DNA from: Streptomyces sp. AM 2-1-1
GTDB taxonomy: Bacteria; Actinomycetota; Actinomycetes; Streptomycetales; Streptomycetaceae
Direction: 5' to 3'
Assembly: GCF_029167645.1 (NCBI RefSeq)
Contig: NZ_CP119147.1
Location: forward strand, 310,001-374,000
DNA: 64,000 nt
The notes beneath the pieces were generated by a model that did no database searches, was not told the DNA's origin, and worked only from the letters and a program-made list of their open reading frames with translations. Positions 48,091 through 56,355 of this stretch are shown piece by piece. Numbering within the stretch: position 1 is the stretch's first letter; each line of letters begins with the position of its first letter. The position numbers were made by a program, and so were the translations under genes.

Positions 48091-49404
48091 TCACTTGGCG
48101 GCCAGGGCGTCCTGCACGGTCTGCATGAACTTCTGCGGGGTCATGCTGCCGCTGACCAGGGAGGCCGCGTTGGTCTGGCTGACCGTGGTGGCCTTCGTGT
48201 TGAACAGGGCCTCGAACCAGAGCACGTTCTGCTTCGAGGCGCCGATCGTCTCCCGGACCTGGGTGGTGACGGGGTTGGCGTCCTTGATGTCGCCGTTCAC
48301 CTTGAAGCCGGAGATGGCGCCCTGGTCCTTCAGCGCGGTGGCGCCGTAGTTCCTGGCGATGCAGGCCGCCCAGTCACCCGTCCTGGAGTCGAAGGACTTC
48401 TTGGCGAGGGTGATGCCGAGGCCGACGTTGGAGGGGTACTGGTCGATCGCGCCCTTGCCGCCGGTGACTGCCGGGAAGGGCATGAAGCCCACGTTCTCGA
48501 CCCCCACCTTGTTCTGCTTCGCGTCGGAGATGTTGGTCAGCGCCCAGCTCCCCATGTAGAACATGGCGGCCTTGCCGGTCAGGAACTGGTTCATCGCGGT
48601 GTCGTAGTCGATGGAGCCCAGACCCTTGCCGAAGTAGCCCTTCTCGCCCAGGGCCGCGATCTCCTCGGCGCCCTTCACGTACTCGGGGTCGGTCAGCTTC
48701 GCCTTGCCGTCGGCGACCCTCTGCAGCGCGTCCGGTCCCAGGCTGCGGTAGAGGTAGTCACTGATCAGACGGGTCAGGGGCCAGCCCTGCTGACCGGAGG
48801 CGGAGAAGGGCTGCACGCCCTTGCCCTCGAGCTTGGCGGACGCGGCCACCAGGGCGTCCCACGTGGTCGGCTCCTGCAAGCCGTTGTCGGAGAACAGCTT
48901 CTTGTTGTAGAAGATGCCCTCGATGTTGTACTCGTACGGCAGGACCGCGAGCTTGCCCCCGTACAGCGCCTTGACCGTCGAGACGGCTGCGGGCTCGATC
49001 TGGTCCAGGACGCCGAGACCCTTCAGCTCGGTCTCCAGGTCGGCGATCTTCCCGGACGTGTCGAGCTGCTTCGTCAGCGCGGGGGCGTTGCCGGCGGCGA
49101 ACTGGACCGGCAGGGCGTCCTGGCCGGCGAGGAGCTGGAGCTTCTGGTCGAGGCTCGCCTGCGGAACCGTCTCCACCTTCAGCGGCAGCGCCTTGTTCTG
49201 GGTCTTGCAGGCCCCCTCGGAGAGGGTGGTGAGCGCCGTCTTGACCGCGGTGTTCTCGGTGACGCTGAGGTAACCGAACTCCTTCGGCGCGGACGAGGAC
49301 CCGGAGCCGCTGCCGCCGCAAGCGGTGACGAGCAGGGCGAGTGAGGCCGTACCGGCGAGGGCCAGGCTGGGGCGCACCCGACGGCGGGACATACGAGGGG
49401 ACAC
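48091..49404 (-). CDS. ABC transporter solute-binding lipoprotein for rhamnosides
   Basis: A 437-residue lipoprotein. I choose GTG 49404 (VSPRMSRRRVRPSLALAGTA), since GGGAG lies 6 bp upstream and the ATG at 49392 has none. Signal peptide with lipobox LVTAC, then a Gly/Ser linker. The body is family 1 SBP: LPYEYNIEGIFYNKKLFSDNGLQEPTTWDALVAASAKLEGKG, TAMNQFLTGKAAMFYMGSWALTNI and AKKSFDSRTGDWAACIARNYG. The substrate is inferred as a rhamnose-containing oligosaccharide from the GH78 gene in the operon. It is divergent from two LacI regulators. Confidence 0.92.
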   Translation of the reverse strand: MSPRMSRRRVRPSLALAGTASLALLVTACGGSGSGSSSAPKEFGYLSVTENTAVKTALTTLSEGACKTQNKALPLKVETVPQASLDQKLQLLAGQDALPVQFAAGNAPALTKQLDTSGKIADLETELKGLGVLDQIEPAAVSTVKALYGGKLAVLPYEYNIEGIFYNKKLFSDNGLQEPTTWDALVAASAKLEGKGVQPFSASGQQGWPLTRLISDYLYRSLGPDALQRVADGKAKLTDPEYVKGAEEIAALGEKGYFGKGLGSIDYDTAMNQFLTGKAAMFYMGSWALTNISDAKQNKVGVENVGFMPFPAVTGGKGAIDQYPSNVGLGITLAKKSFDSRTGDWAACIARNYGATALKDQGAISGFKVNGDIKDANPVTTQVRETIGASKQNVLWFEALFNTKATTVSQTNAASLVSGSMTPQKFMQTVQDALAAK

Positions 49405-49486
49405 GGAAGACTCCCAAGAAGTATGGAGGGAAGGCGAGGAACGGGGGCGGCACGGCGGGCAACGGACGGGCCCTGCCGCATCGGAG

Positions 49487-49503
49487 GAACGTGTAAAACG
49501 TTC
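49487..49503. promoter_or_regulatory. LacI-type operator
   Basis: GAACGT-GTAAA-ACGTTC, a perfect 6-bp inverted repeat with a 5-bp centre, 83 bp upstream of the solute-binding protein start. It is the expected binding site for the divergently encoded LacI repressor. Confidence 0.75.
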
Positions 49504-49564
49504 TCTACTCGGAATGGGCATCACCCTGCACCCCTCCCCCGGCTCCGTCAAGACACGGAGAGGT

Positions 49565-49578
49565 AACACCGTGGTGTT
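49565..49578. promoter_or_regulatory. Second palindrome in the divergent regulatory region
   Basis: AACACC-GT-GGTGTT, perfect 6-bp arms. It lies 80 bp upstream of the first LacI start and just ahead of TTGACG (49592-49597), a good -35; TATACT (49624-49629) is present further on, but the spacing of 26 bp is too long for one promoter. Confidence 0.5.
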
Positions 49579-49657
49579 GTGGAAGAAGTCTTGACGAAAC
49601 AGGGGGGTGGCGGTGTAGACCGTTATACTCACGACTACGAGATCCGGAGCGCACACG

Positions 49658-50710
49658 ATGGACCGGGCTGCGACACCCCGACAGAACAAACGCGTGACCA
49701 TCACCGATGTCGCCCGACATGCCGGCGTGTCCACCGCCGCCGTCTCCAAGGTGATGCGCAACGCCTACGGCGTGAGCCCCGCCATGCAGGAGAGGGTGAA
49801 GGCCGCCATCGCCGAACTCGAGTACCGGCCGCACGCGGCCGCACGGGGCATGCGTGGCCGGACCTACACCATCGGCGTCCTGCTCGACAACGTCCGCAAC
49901 GCGTTCTTCGCCGACATCCTCGACGGTGTCCAGGACGAGCTCCGCACCAGCGAGTACACCGTGCTGATCGGCGCCGCGGGGTTCGGTCCGGAGGAGCAGG
50001 CCAAGACCATTCGCTCCATGGTGGACCGTCAGATGGACGGCCTGATCCTCATCGCACCCGGGACGTCGCGGGACGAGGTACTGGCGACGGCGGCGTCCAC
50101 GCCGACCGTCGTCCTCGGCCATCACGACGGCTCCGACGCCCACGACTCGGTGGTCGACGCCGACGACGTCGGGGCGGGGCTGGTCGTCGACCATCTGGTC
50201 GCGCTCGGCCATCGTGACATCGCCCTCGTCTCCGCCCCCGGCACCAAGGCCAACCGGTGGAAGCGCACCCCGGAGATCGTCCTGAGCGCCGGTTACCTCG
50301 ATGCGATGGAACGGCACGGACTCGCGGGGCACGCCCGGGTCCAGCACGCCGCGTACTCCGACGAGGGCGGCTTCGAGGCGGGCATGGCCCTGCTGACACA
50401 GGAACACCCACCGACCGCCGTCATGACCGGAGCCGATGTGGCGGCTCTGGGCATCTACCGCGCGGCCCATGAACTCGGCCTGCGCATCCCCGAGGACCTC
50501 TCGCTCGTCGGCTACAACAACACCGCCCTGGCCGCGCTGGCCACCGTCCAGCTGACCAGCGTCGACCAGGCCGGGCACACCATGGGATCCGCCGCCGCCC
50601 GCATGCTCATCGAGCGGGTGGAGGGCCGGCGGGACAGAGCCATGCAGACGGCGATGGTTCCCCGCCTGGTCACGCGGGGCAGTACGGCGCCCGCGCAGGG
50701 CGGTGGTTAG
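49658..50710 (+). CDS. LacI family regulator (first of two)
   Basis: A 350-residue repressor. The HTH is VTITDVARHAGVSTAAVSKVMRNAYGVSPAMQERVKAAIAELEYRPHAAARGMRG (residues 13-67), with hinge helix, followed by the sugar-binding PBP fold (YTIGVLLDNVRNAFFADILDGVQDELRTSEYTVLIG and LVGYNNTALAALATVQLTSVDQ). It is divergent from the rhamnoside operon and is the natural regulator of it through 49487-49503. GGAG precedes the ATG. The last residues are Gly-rich and 3 bp separate it from the second LacI gene. Confidence 0.93.
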   Translation: MDRAATPRQNKRVTITDVARHAGVSTAAVSKVMRNAYGVSPAMQERVKAAIAELEYRPHAAARGMRGRTYTIGVLLDNVRNAFFADILDGVQDELRTSEYTVLIGAAGFGPEEQAKTIRSMVDRQMDGLILIAPGTSRDEVLATAASTPTVVLGHHDGSDAHDSVVDADDVGAGLVVDHLVALGHRDIALVSAPGTKANRWKRTPEIVLSAGYLDAMERHGLAGHARVQHAAYSDEGGFEAGMALLTQEHPPTAVMTGADVAALGIYRAAHELGLRIPEDLSLVGYNNTALAALATVQLTSVDQAGHTMGSAAARMLIERVEGRRDRAMQTAMVPRLVTRGSTAPAQGGG

Positions 50711-50713
50711 CCC

Positions 50714-51823
50714 ATGGCCGCCCCCCTGCCCCCGGCGCCGCGGTCGCCGGGCCGGGCCGCGAGGCGTGCGGAGGAGACCGGGACACGGGACAGTGGCGCG
50801 AAGCGGCGCCGGGTGGGCATCAAGGACGTCGCACGGGAAGCCGGCGTCTCGCTCGGAACCGTCTCGAACGTGCTCAACCGCCCGGAGCTGGTGGCCGATT
50901 CCACGCGCCGACGGGTGCTGGAGGTGATCGGCTCGATCGGTTACATCAGGACCGACGGCGCCCGGCAGCTGCACGGCCTGGCGTCGCGCGTGATCGCCGT
51001 CGTGGCCCCCGGCCCCGCCGACCCGTTCTTCACGGCCCTGGCCACCGGAGTCCAGCAGGCCGCGCGCGAAGCGGACCTCGGCGTCATGGTCTGCACCGGC
51101 GCCGGCGATCCCGAGGAGGAGACACGGCACCTCTCCCTCCTCGTCTCGCACCAGGTGCGAGGTGCGGTGCTGATCTCCGGCGACGGAGTCGGCCGGACCG
51201 TGGCCGCGTTCCGGCGGCACGCCGTGCCGTTCGTCGTGGCCGACCAGTACGCGCCCGAAGCGGCGGCTTGTTCGGTGGGGATCGACGACGTCGCCGGAGG
51301 GTACGCGGCGGTGCACCATCTGCTGGAGCGGGGGCACCGCTCCATCGCCCACGTCGGCGGCCCCGACCTGCTCGCCTCGGTACGGAACAGGCGCGCGGGC
51401 GCTCGCAGAGCCGTCAGCCGGGCCGGTCTTCTCGCAACCTCCCTGCACGAACTGTCGTGCCCCGCTCTGACCGTGCACGCGGGCAGGGACGCCGGGCACC
51501 GCATTCTCGGCCTGCCGGTCCGGCCGACCGCCGTCTTCTGCGCCGACGACCTGCTCGCCCTGGGAGTGATGCAGGTCCTGTACCGGGCCGGGCTGAGGAT
51601 CCCGGAAGACATCGCACTGGTCGGCTACGACGACATCGAGTACGCGGCGTCCGCCGCCGTGCCGCTCACCTCCGTACGCCGGCCGGCCGTCGCCATGGGA
51701 CGGACGGCGGGCCACCTGCTCATCGAGGACACGACGTACGGCGCCGGTCACGAGCACGGCCACGTCGTGCTCCGGCCCGAACTGGTCGTCCGCCGGTCCA
51801 CCTCGGCGGCGCCCGCACGGTGA
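50714..51823 (+). CDS. LacI family regulator (second of two)
   Basis: A 369-residue LacI/GalR repressor with a non-conserved 30-residue extension. The HTH is VGIKDVAREAGVSLGTVSNVLNRPELVADSTRRRVLEVIGSIGYIRTDGARQLHG (about 34-88), then a PBP domain (VIAVVAPGPADPFFTALATGVQQAAREADLGVMVC to LVGYDDIEYAASAAVPLTSVRRP). It is not a close duplicate of the first: the recognition helices differ (TAAVSKVMR versus LGTVSNVLN), so it probably has a different operator, perhaps a downstream catabolic gene elsewhere. It is co-transcribed with the first gene. Confidence 0.92.
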   Translation: MAAPLPPAPRSPGRAARRAEETGTRDSGAKRRRVGIKDVAREAGVSLGTVSNVLNRPELVADSTRRRVLEVIGSIGYIRTDGARQLHGLASRVIAVVAPGPADPFFTALATGVQQAAREADLGVMVCTGAGDPEEETRHLSLLVSHQVRGAVLISGDGVGRTVAAFRRHAVPFVVADQYAPEAAACSVGIDDVAGGYAAVHHLLERGHRSIAHVGGPDLLASVRNRRAGARRAVSRAGLLATSLHELSCPALTVHAGRDAGHRILGLPVRPTAVFCADDLLALGVMQVLYRAGLRIPEDIALVGYDDIEYAASAAVPLTSVRRPAVAMGRTAGHLLIEDTTYGAGHEHGHVVLRPELVVRRSTSAAPAR

Positions 51824-52188
51824 CGGCGGGAGTCAGGACTGCTCGGCAGCACGGTTCGGCGGAGGGGGTTGTGGCCGGCGGACGGGAGGTCGGGCGGAAG
51901 CGGGCATGGCGGCGCTCCTGAAAGCGAGGGGTGAGGGCCGAAGCACCGTGGCGACGGATCCGTCGGGCGAGGACGTCGCCGCACGGGCTCGGTCATATGT
52001 CCCGACTATGCGGTCCTCGGGGGCAGCCTGCCCAGACCTGCCGTGATCCGATTCTCGGATGCTCCGGATCCACGCCGTGGATGCCCGTAGAGCCGGTACG
52101 CCCGGATCACCCGCGAGCCCACCTGGAGCCCGAGCCGACGGCACCACCTGCTGGCGGCGTGCGAGCCGTCGCCGCCCTCGGCAGGCCA
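51824..52188. other. Intergenic region without recognisable gene
   Basis: 365 bp after the LacI pair. Short frames such as MAALLKARGEGRSTVATDPS from 51906 exist but lack ribosome sites and family features. No strong terminator hairpin was recognised. Confidence 0.45.
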
Positions 52189-52249
52189 TTGACATCGGGG
52201 AAACACCGTCGCAACATAATCCGTACACCAATGATTGGTGTACGGATTA
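52189..52249 (+). promoter_or_regulatory. Promoter and 33-bp perfect palindromic operator of the gentisate operon
   Basis: A consensus -35 TTGACA at 52189-52194 and CATAAT at 52215-52220 (20-bp spacer) precede the operon. A perfect palindrome spans 52217-52249: TAATCCGTACACCAAT, a central G, then its exact complement. It overlaps the -10, so a repressor bound there would block transcription. The MarR protein encoded at the operon end (55603) is the likely binder. Confidence 0.75.
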
Positions 52250-52303
52250 CTTGCCCGGCCCTTCTGCCGGAGCCCTCCGTTCCCGTCCACGCCAGGAGGC
52301 CGT

Positions 52304-53518
52304 GTGTCCGTCACCCCAGATCCTCTCCGCATCGCCGTGGTCGGGGGCGGTATCGGTGGGCTGGCCGCGGCGTTGTCGGTCGCCCGCTCCGGACACCGCG
52401 TCACCCTCGTCGAACGGGCCGTCCGGTTCGGCGAGATCGGCGCCGGTCTGCAGCTCGCGCCCAACGCCTCCCTCGCCCTGGAGCGACTCGGCGTCCTGCC
52501 GGCCGTCCGGCGGGCGGCGGTCGCCCCGCCCCGGCTGGTCATGATGGATGCCCTGACCGGCGACCAGGTCACGTCCCTGGACCTGCGCAGTGCCGCCTAC
52601 ACCGAGCGCTTCACCCACCCCTACCTCGTCACCCACCGCACCGACCTGCACGCCGCGTTGCTGGCCGCCTGCCAGGAGCACCCGGCCGTCACCCTGCGCA
52701 CCGGTCACACCGTCACCCACGTCGAACAGGACGCCTCGGGGGCCCGGCTCCACTTCGCCGAGTCGCACCCGGTCCTGGCGGCGGACGCGGTCGTGGCCGC
52801 GGACGGCCTCCATTCCCGTCTGCGCCAGGCACTGGTGGGCGACGGGAAACCGGTCTGTTCCCGTTACGTGGCCTTCCGCGGAGCGCTGCCGACGCGGAAG
52901 ATGACCGGCCGCATGTCTCAGCACGCCGCGTCGCAAGCCGTGATGGTGTGGGCCGGTCCCCGCATGCACCTGGTGCAGTACCCCGTACGCCGGGGGGAGC
53001 TCTACAACCAGGTCGCCGTCTTCGAGAGCGACCACTACACCCCGGAGTCCGACGACTGGGGCACCGAGGCCGAACTCGAGGAGCGCTTCGCCGGCGCCTG
53101 CCGGACCGTCCGCGACGCCCTGCCGCTCGTCTCGCGCGACCGGCGCTGGCCCCTCTACGACCGGCTTCCCGTCGACGACTGGGTGCACGGCCGGATCGTT
53201 CTCCTCGGCGACGCCGCCCACCCGATGCTCCAGTACCTGGCCCAGGGCGCCTGCCAGGCGCTGGAGGACGCGGTCGCCCTGGGCGAGGCTCTCGGCCGGT
53301 TCGGCGAACCCACCGAAGCCTTCGGTGCTTACGCCGCGCAGCGCACGGCGCGGGCGGCCCGCGTCCAGACCAACGCCCGCCGCTTCGGGGAGATCTGCCA
53401 CCTGGAGGGCATGGGGGCCACCTTCCGCAATCTGTTCCTCGGGGCACGCGAACCCGACGACTTCGACGACATCTCGTGGGTGTGGACGCCGGCCGAACCA
53501 GCGGTTCCCGCCCGGTGA
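52304..53518 (+). CDS. FAD-dependent aromatic monooxygenase (3-hydroxybenzoate 6-hydroxylase type)
   Basis: A 404-residue NAD(P)H-dependent flavoprotein hydroxylase starting at GTG 52304 with AGGAGG upstream. The FAD motif is RIAVVGGGIGGLAAALSVARSGHRVTLVER (8-37), the middle motif DAVVAADGLHSRLRQAL, and the second FAD motif GRIVLLGDAAHPMLQYLAQGACQALEDAVAL (about residues 302-332). The LGDAAHPMLQYLAQGA form is that of 3-hydroxybenzoate 6-hydroxylase and salicylate hydroxylase. Being directly upstream of gentisate dioxygenase, para-hydroxylation of 3-hydroxybenzoate (or salicylate 5-hydroxylation) to gentisate is the most sensible role. Confidence 0.92.
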   Translation: MSVTPDPLRIAVVGGGIGGLAAALSVARSGHRVTLVERAVRFGEIGAGLQLAPNASLALERLGVLPAVRRAAVAPPRLVMMDALTGDQVTSLDLRSAAYTERFTHPYLVTHRTDLHAALLAACQEHPAVTLRTGHTVTHVEQDASGARLHFAESHPVLAADAVVAADGLHSRLRQALVGDGKPVCSRYVAFRGALPTRKMTGRMSQHAASQAVMVWAGPRMHLVQYPVRRGELYNQVAVFESDHYTPESDDWGTEAELEERFAGACRTVRDALPLVSRDRRWPLYDRLPVDDWVHGRIVLLGDAAHPMLQYLAQGACQALEDAVALGEALGRFGEPTEAFGAYAAQRTARAARVQTNARRFGEICHLEGMGATFRNLFLGAREPDDFDDISWVWTPAEPAVPAR

Positions 53519-53538
53519 GCACCAGCGAAGGAGGACAC

Positions 53539-54579
53539 ATGACGACCGACGACCCGGCCTACAAGGCCCTGGAGACAGCGGGCGCCGCGCCGCTGTGGCG
53601 CTTCTACGGCAATCTGTTCCCCGCCCAGCCGAAGAGCCGTGCGGTGCCGTACCGCTGGAGCTGGCGGGAACTGCGGCCGCACCTGCTGCACTTCTCCGAG
53701 ACGCTCTCGCTGGACGAGGCGGAACGCAGGGTGCTCATGCTGGTGAACCCCGGCCTGACCGATCCCCCCGCCACCGTCAACACGCTCTACGCGGGACTGC
53801 AGATCATCCTGCCCGGCGAGACCGCCCAGGCCCACCGGCACACGTCCAACGCCTTCCGCTTCATCCTGGAGGGCAGCGGCGCGTGGACGACCGTCGACGG
53901 CGAGCGTGTCTTCATGGAGCCGGGTGACCTGCTTCTCACCCCCGGCTGGCACTGGCACGACCACACCCATGAGGGCGACGCGCCGATGATCTGGCTCGAC
54001 GCCCTGGACTACCCCCTCGTCAACGCCCTGGAGGCCGGCTTCTACGAGAAGTACCCGCAGCGTCTCCAGCCCGTGACCCGCCCGGACGACGCGGGCAGCA
54101 GGCAGTTCCTGCACGGCCGGCTGAACCCGGTCTGGCTCGCTCCGGACGGGCCCCACTCCCCCGTGTCCCGCTACACCTGGGAGGAGACCCACCGCGCGCT
54201 GGAAGGCATCTCCGACACCGCCGAAGGCAGTGAGGCCGACGGCATCGTCCTGGAGTACACCAACCCGTGGACGGGCGGCCCCGTCATGCCCACCCTCGGC
54301 TGCCGCGTCCAGCGTCTGCGGCCGGGCTTCCGGGGTGCCGGCCGCCGGCACACCGCCTCCACCATCTTCACCGTGGTCCGCGGGGAAGGCACGACGGTCG
54401 TGGACGGCGAGCGGTTGGAGTGGTCCGAGAACGACACCTTCACCGTGCCCGGCTGGGCGTCCTACCGGCACCTCAACGGCTCCGCCTCCCACGACGCCGT
54501 CCTTTTCTCCTACAGCAACGAACCCGTCATGCGCTCCCTCGGCCTGTACCGCGCGGAAGACGCCGACCCCGGCGCCTGA
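53539..54579 (+). CDS. Gentisate 1,2-dioxygenase
   Basis: A 346-residue bicupin Fe(II) ring-cleavage dioxygenase. The first cupin carries GETAQAHRHTSNAFRFILEGSGAWTTVDGERVFMEPGDLLLTPGWHWHDHTHEGD (about 95-150), with the metal-binding His set. The second is RRHTASTIFTVVRGEGTTVVDGERLEWSENDTFTVPGWASYRHLN (about 275-320). It converts gentisate to maleylpyruvate. GAAGGAGG lies before ATG 53539, 20 bp after the hydroxylase stop, so it is in the same operon. Length is normal for the family. Confidence 0.95.
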   Translation: MTTDDPAYKALETAGAAPLWRFYGNLFPAQPKSRAVPYRWSWRELRPHLLHFSETLSLDEAERRVLMLVNPGLTDPPATVNTLYAGLQIILPGETAQAHRHTSNAFRFILEGSGAWTTVDGERVFMEPGDLLLTPGWHWHDHTHEGDAPMIWLDALDYPLVNALEAGFYEKYPQRLQPVTRPDDAGSRQFLHGRLNPVWLAPDGPHSPVSRYTWEETHRALEGISDTAEGSEADGIVLEYTNPWTGGPVMPTLGCRVQRLRPGFRGAGRRHTASTIFTVVRGEGTTVVDGERLEWSENDTFTVPGWASYRHLNGSASHDAVLFSYSNEPVMRSLGLYRAEDADPGA

Positions 54580-54634
54580 ACCGCCGCCCGCCCGACATCC
54601 CGCATCCCGTCCCGTATCCCGCAAGGAGGCCCAG

Positions 54635-55501
54635 ATGCGTCTGGCCCTGTTCAACGAGGGGCGACTCGGAGTCGTCGACGGCGACGACCTCGTCGACGTG
54701 ACCGAGCAGCTCGCCGGCTCCCCCGCGCCCGGCCCGGCCGGAGCGCTGCACCGGTACATCGAGACCACGGCCCGTGAAGGAGCTGTCCGGCCGGCCCTCT
54801 CCGGTCTCCCGCGCGTCCCCTTGACCGAGGCCGTCCTGGAGGCGCCACTGCCTCGTCCCGGCAAGATCATCGGCGCACCGGTCAACTACCTGGACCACAA
54901 GGCGGAGATGGAGTACACCACCTCCATCGCCGACCTCGGCGTCTTCCTCAAGGCCACCTCGTCGGTCATCGGGCCGGGCGAGGACGTCCTTCTGCCCTAC
55001 TCGGACAAGCGCACCGACCAGGAGGGCGAGCTGGGCGTCGTCATCGGCCGCACCGCCCACCATGTGGACGCGGCCGACGCGCTGGACCACGTCTTCGGCT
55101 ACACCTGCGTCCTGGACATCACCGTGCGATCCGGCGAGGACCGCTCCACCCGTAAATCGTTCGACACGTTCACCCCGATCGGGCCGTGGATCGTCACCGC
55201 CGACGAGATCCCGGACCCCGGCTCCCTCGACCTGCGCTGCGACGTCGGCGGTGCCATCCGGCAGCGGACGAACACCGCCGATCTGATCTTCGGCGTCAGG
55301 GAACTGATCGCCTACACCTCGTCCGTCATGACCCTGCACCCCGGTGACGTGATCGCGACCGGCACGCCGGCCGGTGTGGGCCCGCTCCACCACGGTGACA
55401 GGATCGTCCTGGACATCGAGCGGGTCGGCCGGCTGGAAGTCGGCGTCGACGGGACCCGGGCCGTGCCCTACGAGCAGCGCCCCGGGCGACGGTCCCCCTG
55501 A
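54635..55501 (+). CDS. Fumarylacetoacetate hydrolase family protein (fumaryl-/maleylpyruvate hydrolase)
   Basis: A 288-residue FAH-fold hydrolase. The N-terminal small domain is MRLALFNEGRLGVVDGDDLV. The catalytic part is PGKIIGAPVNYLDHKAEMEY, with FLKATSSVIGPGEDVLLP, metal ligands in DQEGELGVVIGR (E-x-E) and YTCVLDITVRS (D), and GDVIATGTPAGVGPL. It cleaves the ring-fission product to pyruvate plus fumarate or maleate. No maleylpyruvate isomerase gene is in the operon, so it may act on maleylpyruvate directly or rely on an isomerase encoded elsewhere. AAGGAGG precedes the ATG. Confidence 0.92.
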   Translation: MRLALFNEGRLGVVDGDDLVDVTEQLAGSPAPGPAGALHRYIETTAREGAVRPALSGLPRVPLTEAVLEAPLPRPGKIIGAPVNYLDHKAEMEYTTSIADLGVFLKATSSVIGPGEDVLLPYSDKRTDQEGELGVVIGRTAHHVDAADALDHVFGYTCVLDITVRSGEDRSTRKSFDTFTPIGPWIVTADEIPDPGSLDLRCDVGGAIRQRTNTADLIFGVRELIAYTSSVMTLHPGDVIATGTPAGVGPLHHGDRIVLDIERVGRLEVGVDGTRAVPYEQRPGRRSP

Positions 55502-55602
55502 CGGCCCCACGGCCTCGGGGTGGTGCCGGGTACTCGTAGACTCCGGGAGGGCTACCGGCCCCCCGACCGGCACCACCTCGAGAGCAGGACGAACGGAGCA
55601 TC

Positions 55603-56052
55603 GTGGCGCGCGCACTGGAGCTGCACCAGTACGTCGGGCACCTGATCCGGCGCGCGGAGCAGGTGCACACCTCGCTGTGGTTCCGGCACGTCTCCCGCGA
55701 CATCACCTCACAGCAGTTCGCCGTCCTCAACGCCCTGCGCCGGGAGCCCGGTATCGACCAGCGCACCCTCGCCCAGCACACGTCCCTGGACCGCTCCACG
55801 GTCAACCAGATGGTCCGGCGCCTGGTCGGCCAGGGACATCTGAGCCAGGTGCGGGACGACGGGGACCGCAGACGGACCCTGCTCAGTCTCACCGCCGACG
55901 GATCCGAACTGCTCGACGCGCTCATCCCTCCGGCGGAGCGCGTCAACGAGCAGCTCCTCCAGTCGTTGACCGGGAGCGAACGGGCTCTGGCGGTGGACGT
56001 CCTGCGCAAGATCGCGGCTCTGGACGGCGAGCCGCTCGACGGCCCGGCCTAG
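55603..56052 (+). CDS. MarR family regulator of the gentisate operon
   Basis: A 149-residue MarR protein starting at GTG 55603. The winged helix is ITSQQFAVLNALRREPGIDQRTLAQHTSLDRSTVNQMVRRLVGQGHLSQVRDDGDRRRTLLSLTADGSELL (about 35-105). It is the last gene of the operon, 101 bp after the FAH gene. It is probably an aromatic-acid-responsive repressor acting on the 33-bp palindrome at 52217-52249. A short gap with TAGACT (about 55536) could give it a separate weak promoter. Confidence 0.9.
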   Translation: MARALELHQYVGHLIRRAEQVHTSLWFRHVSRDITSQQFAVLNALRREPGIDQRTLAQHTSLDRSTVNQMVRRLVGQGHLSQVRDDGDRRRTLLSLTADGSELLDALIPPAERVNEQLLQSLTGSERALAVDVLRKIAALDGEPLDGPA

Positions 56053-56254
56053 AGGACCGCGCGGAAGGGCCTTGGCGGCGCGCGCGTCCCGGCCTGCCGC
56101 CGGCAGCCGATGACCTCACCCCTGACCAGGCCAAGACGTTCACCCCGTGGGCGCGGACCATCGAGAGGCCGGTCAAGGAGCACGGCCGACACCCGCCTGT
56201 CGGTGATCAGGCGCCTTCCGGCGATCACCCGCGGGGCCAACCGCCCCCACCCGT
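56053..56254. other. Intergenic spacer
   Basis: No gene is seen between the MarR stop and the terminator hairpins that separate it from the convergent dehydrogenase gene. Confidence 0.5.
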
Positions 56255-56296
56255 CCGCGGAGCGAGGGTGCCCCGGGGGACACCACCGCTCCGCGG
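56255..56296. terminator. Terminator after the gentisate operon
   Basis: CCGCGGAGCG (56255-56264) and its complement (56287-56296), with an inner GGTG/CACC pairing in the 22-nt loop and a run of G after it. It lies between convergent genes. Confidence 0.65.
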
Positions 56297-56328
56297 GGGG
56301 GGACGAGTCGTCCGGGGAGCGCCATGAG

Positions 56329-56347
56329 GGCTCCGAGACGCGGAGCC
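56329..56347 (-). terminator. Terminator of the dehydrogenase gene
   Basis: GGCTCCG-AGACG-CGGAGCC hairpin, 8 bp past the stop of the minus-strand dehydrogenase. Confidence 0.65.
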
Positions 56348-56355
56348 TCAGACCC

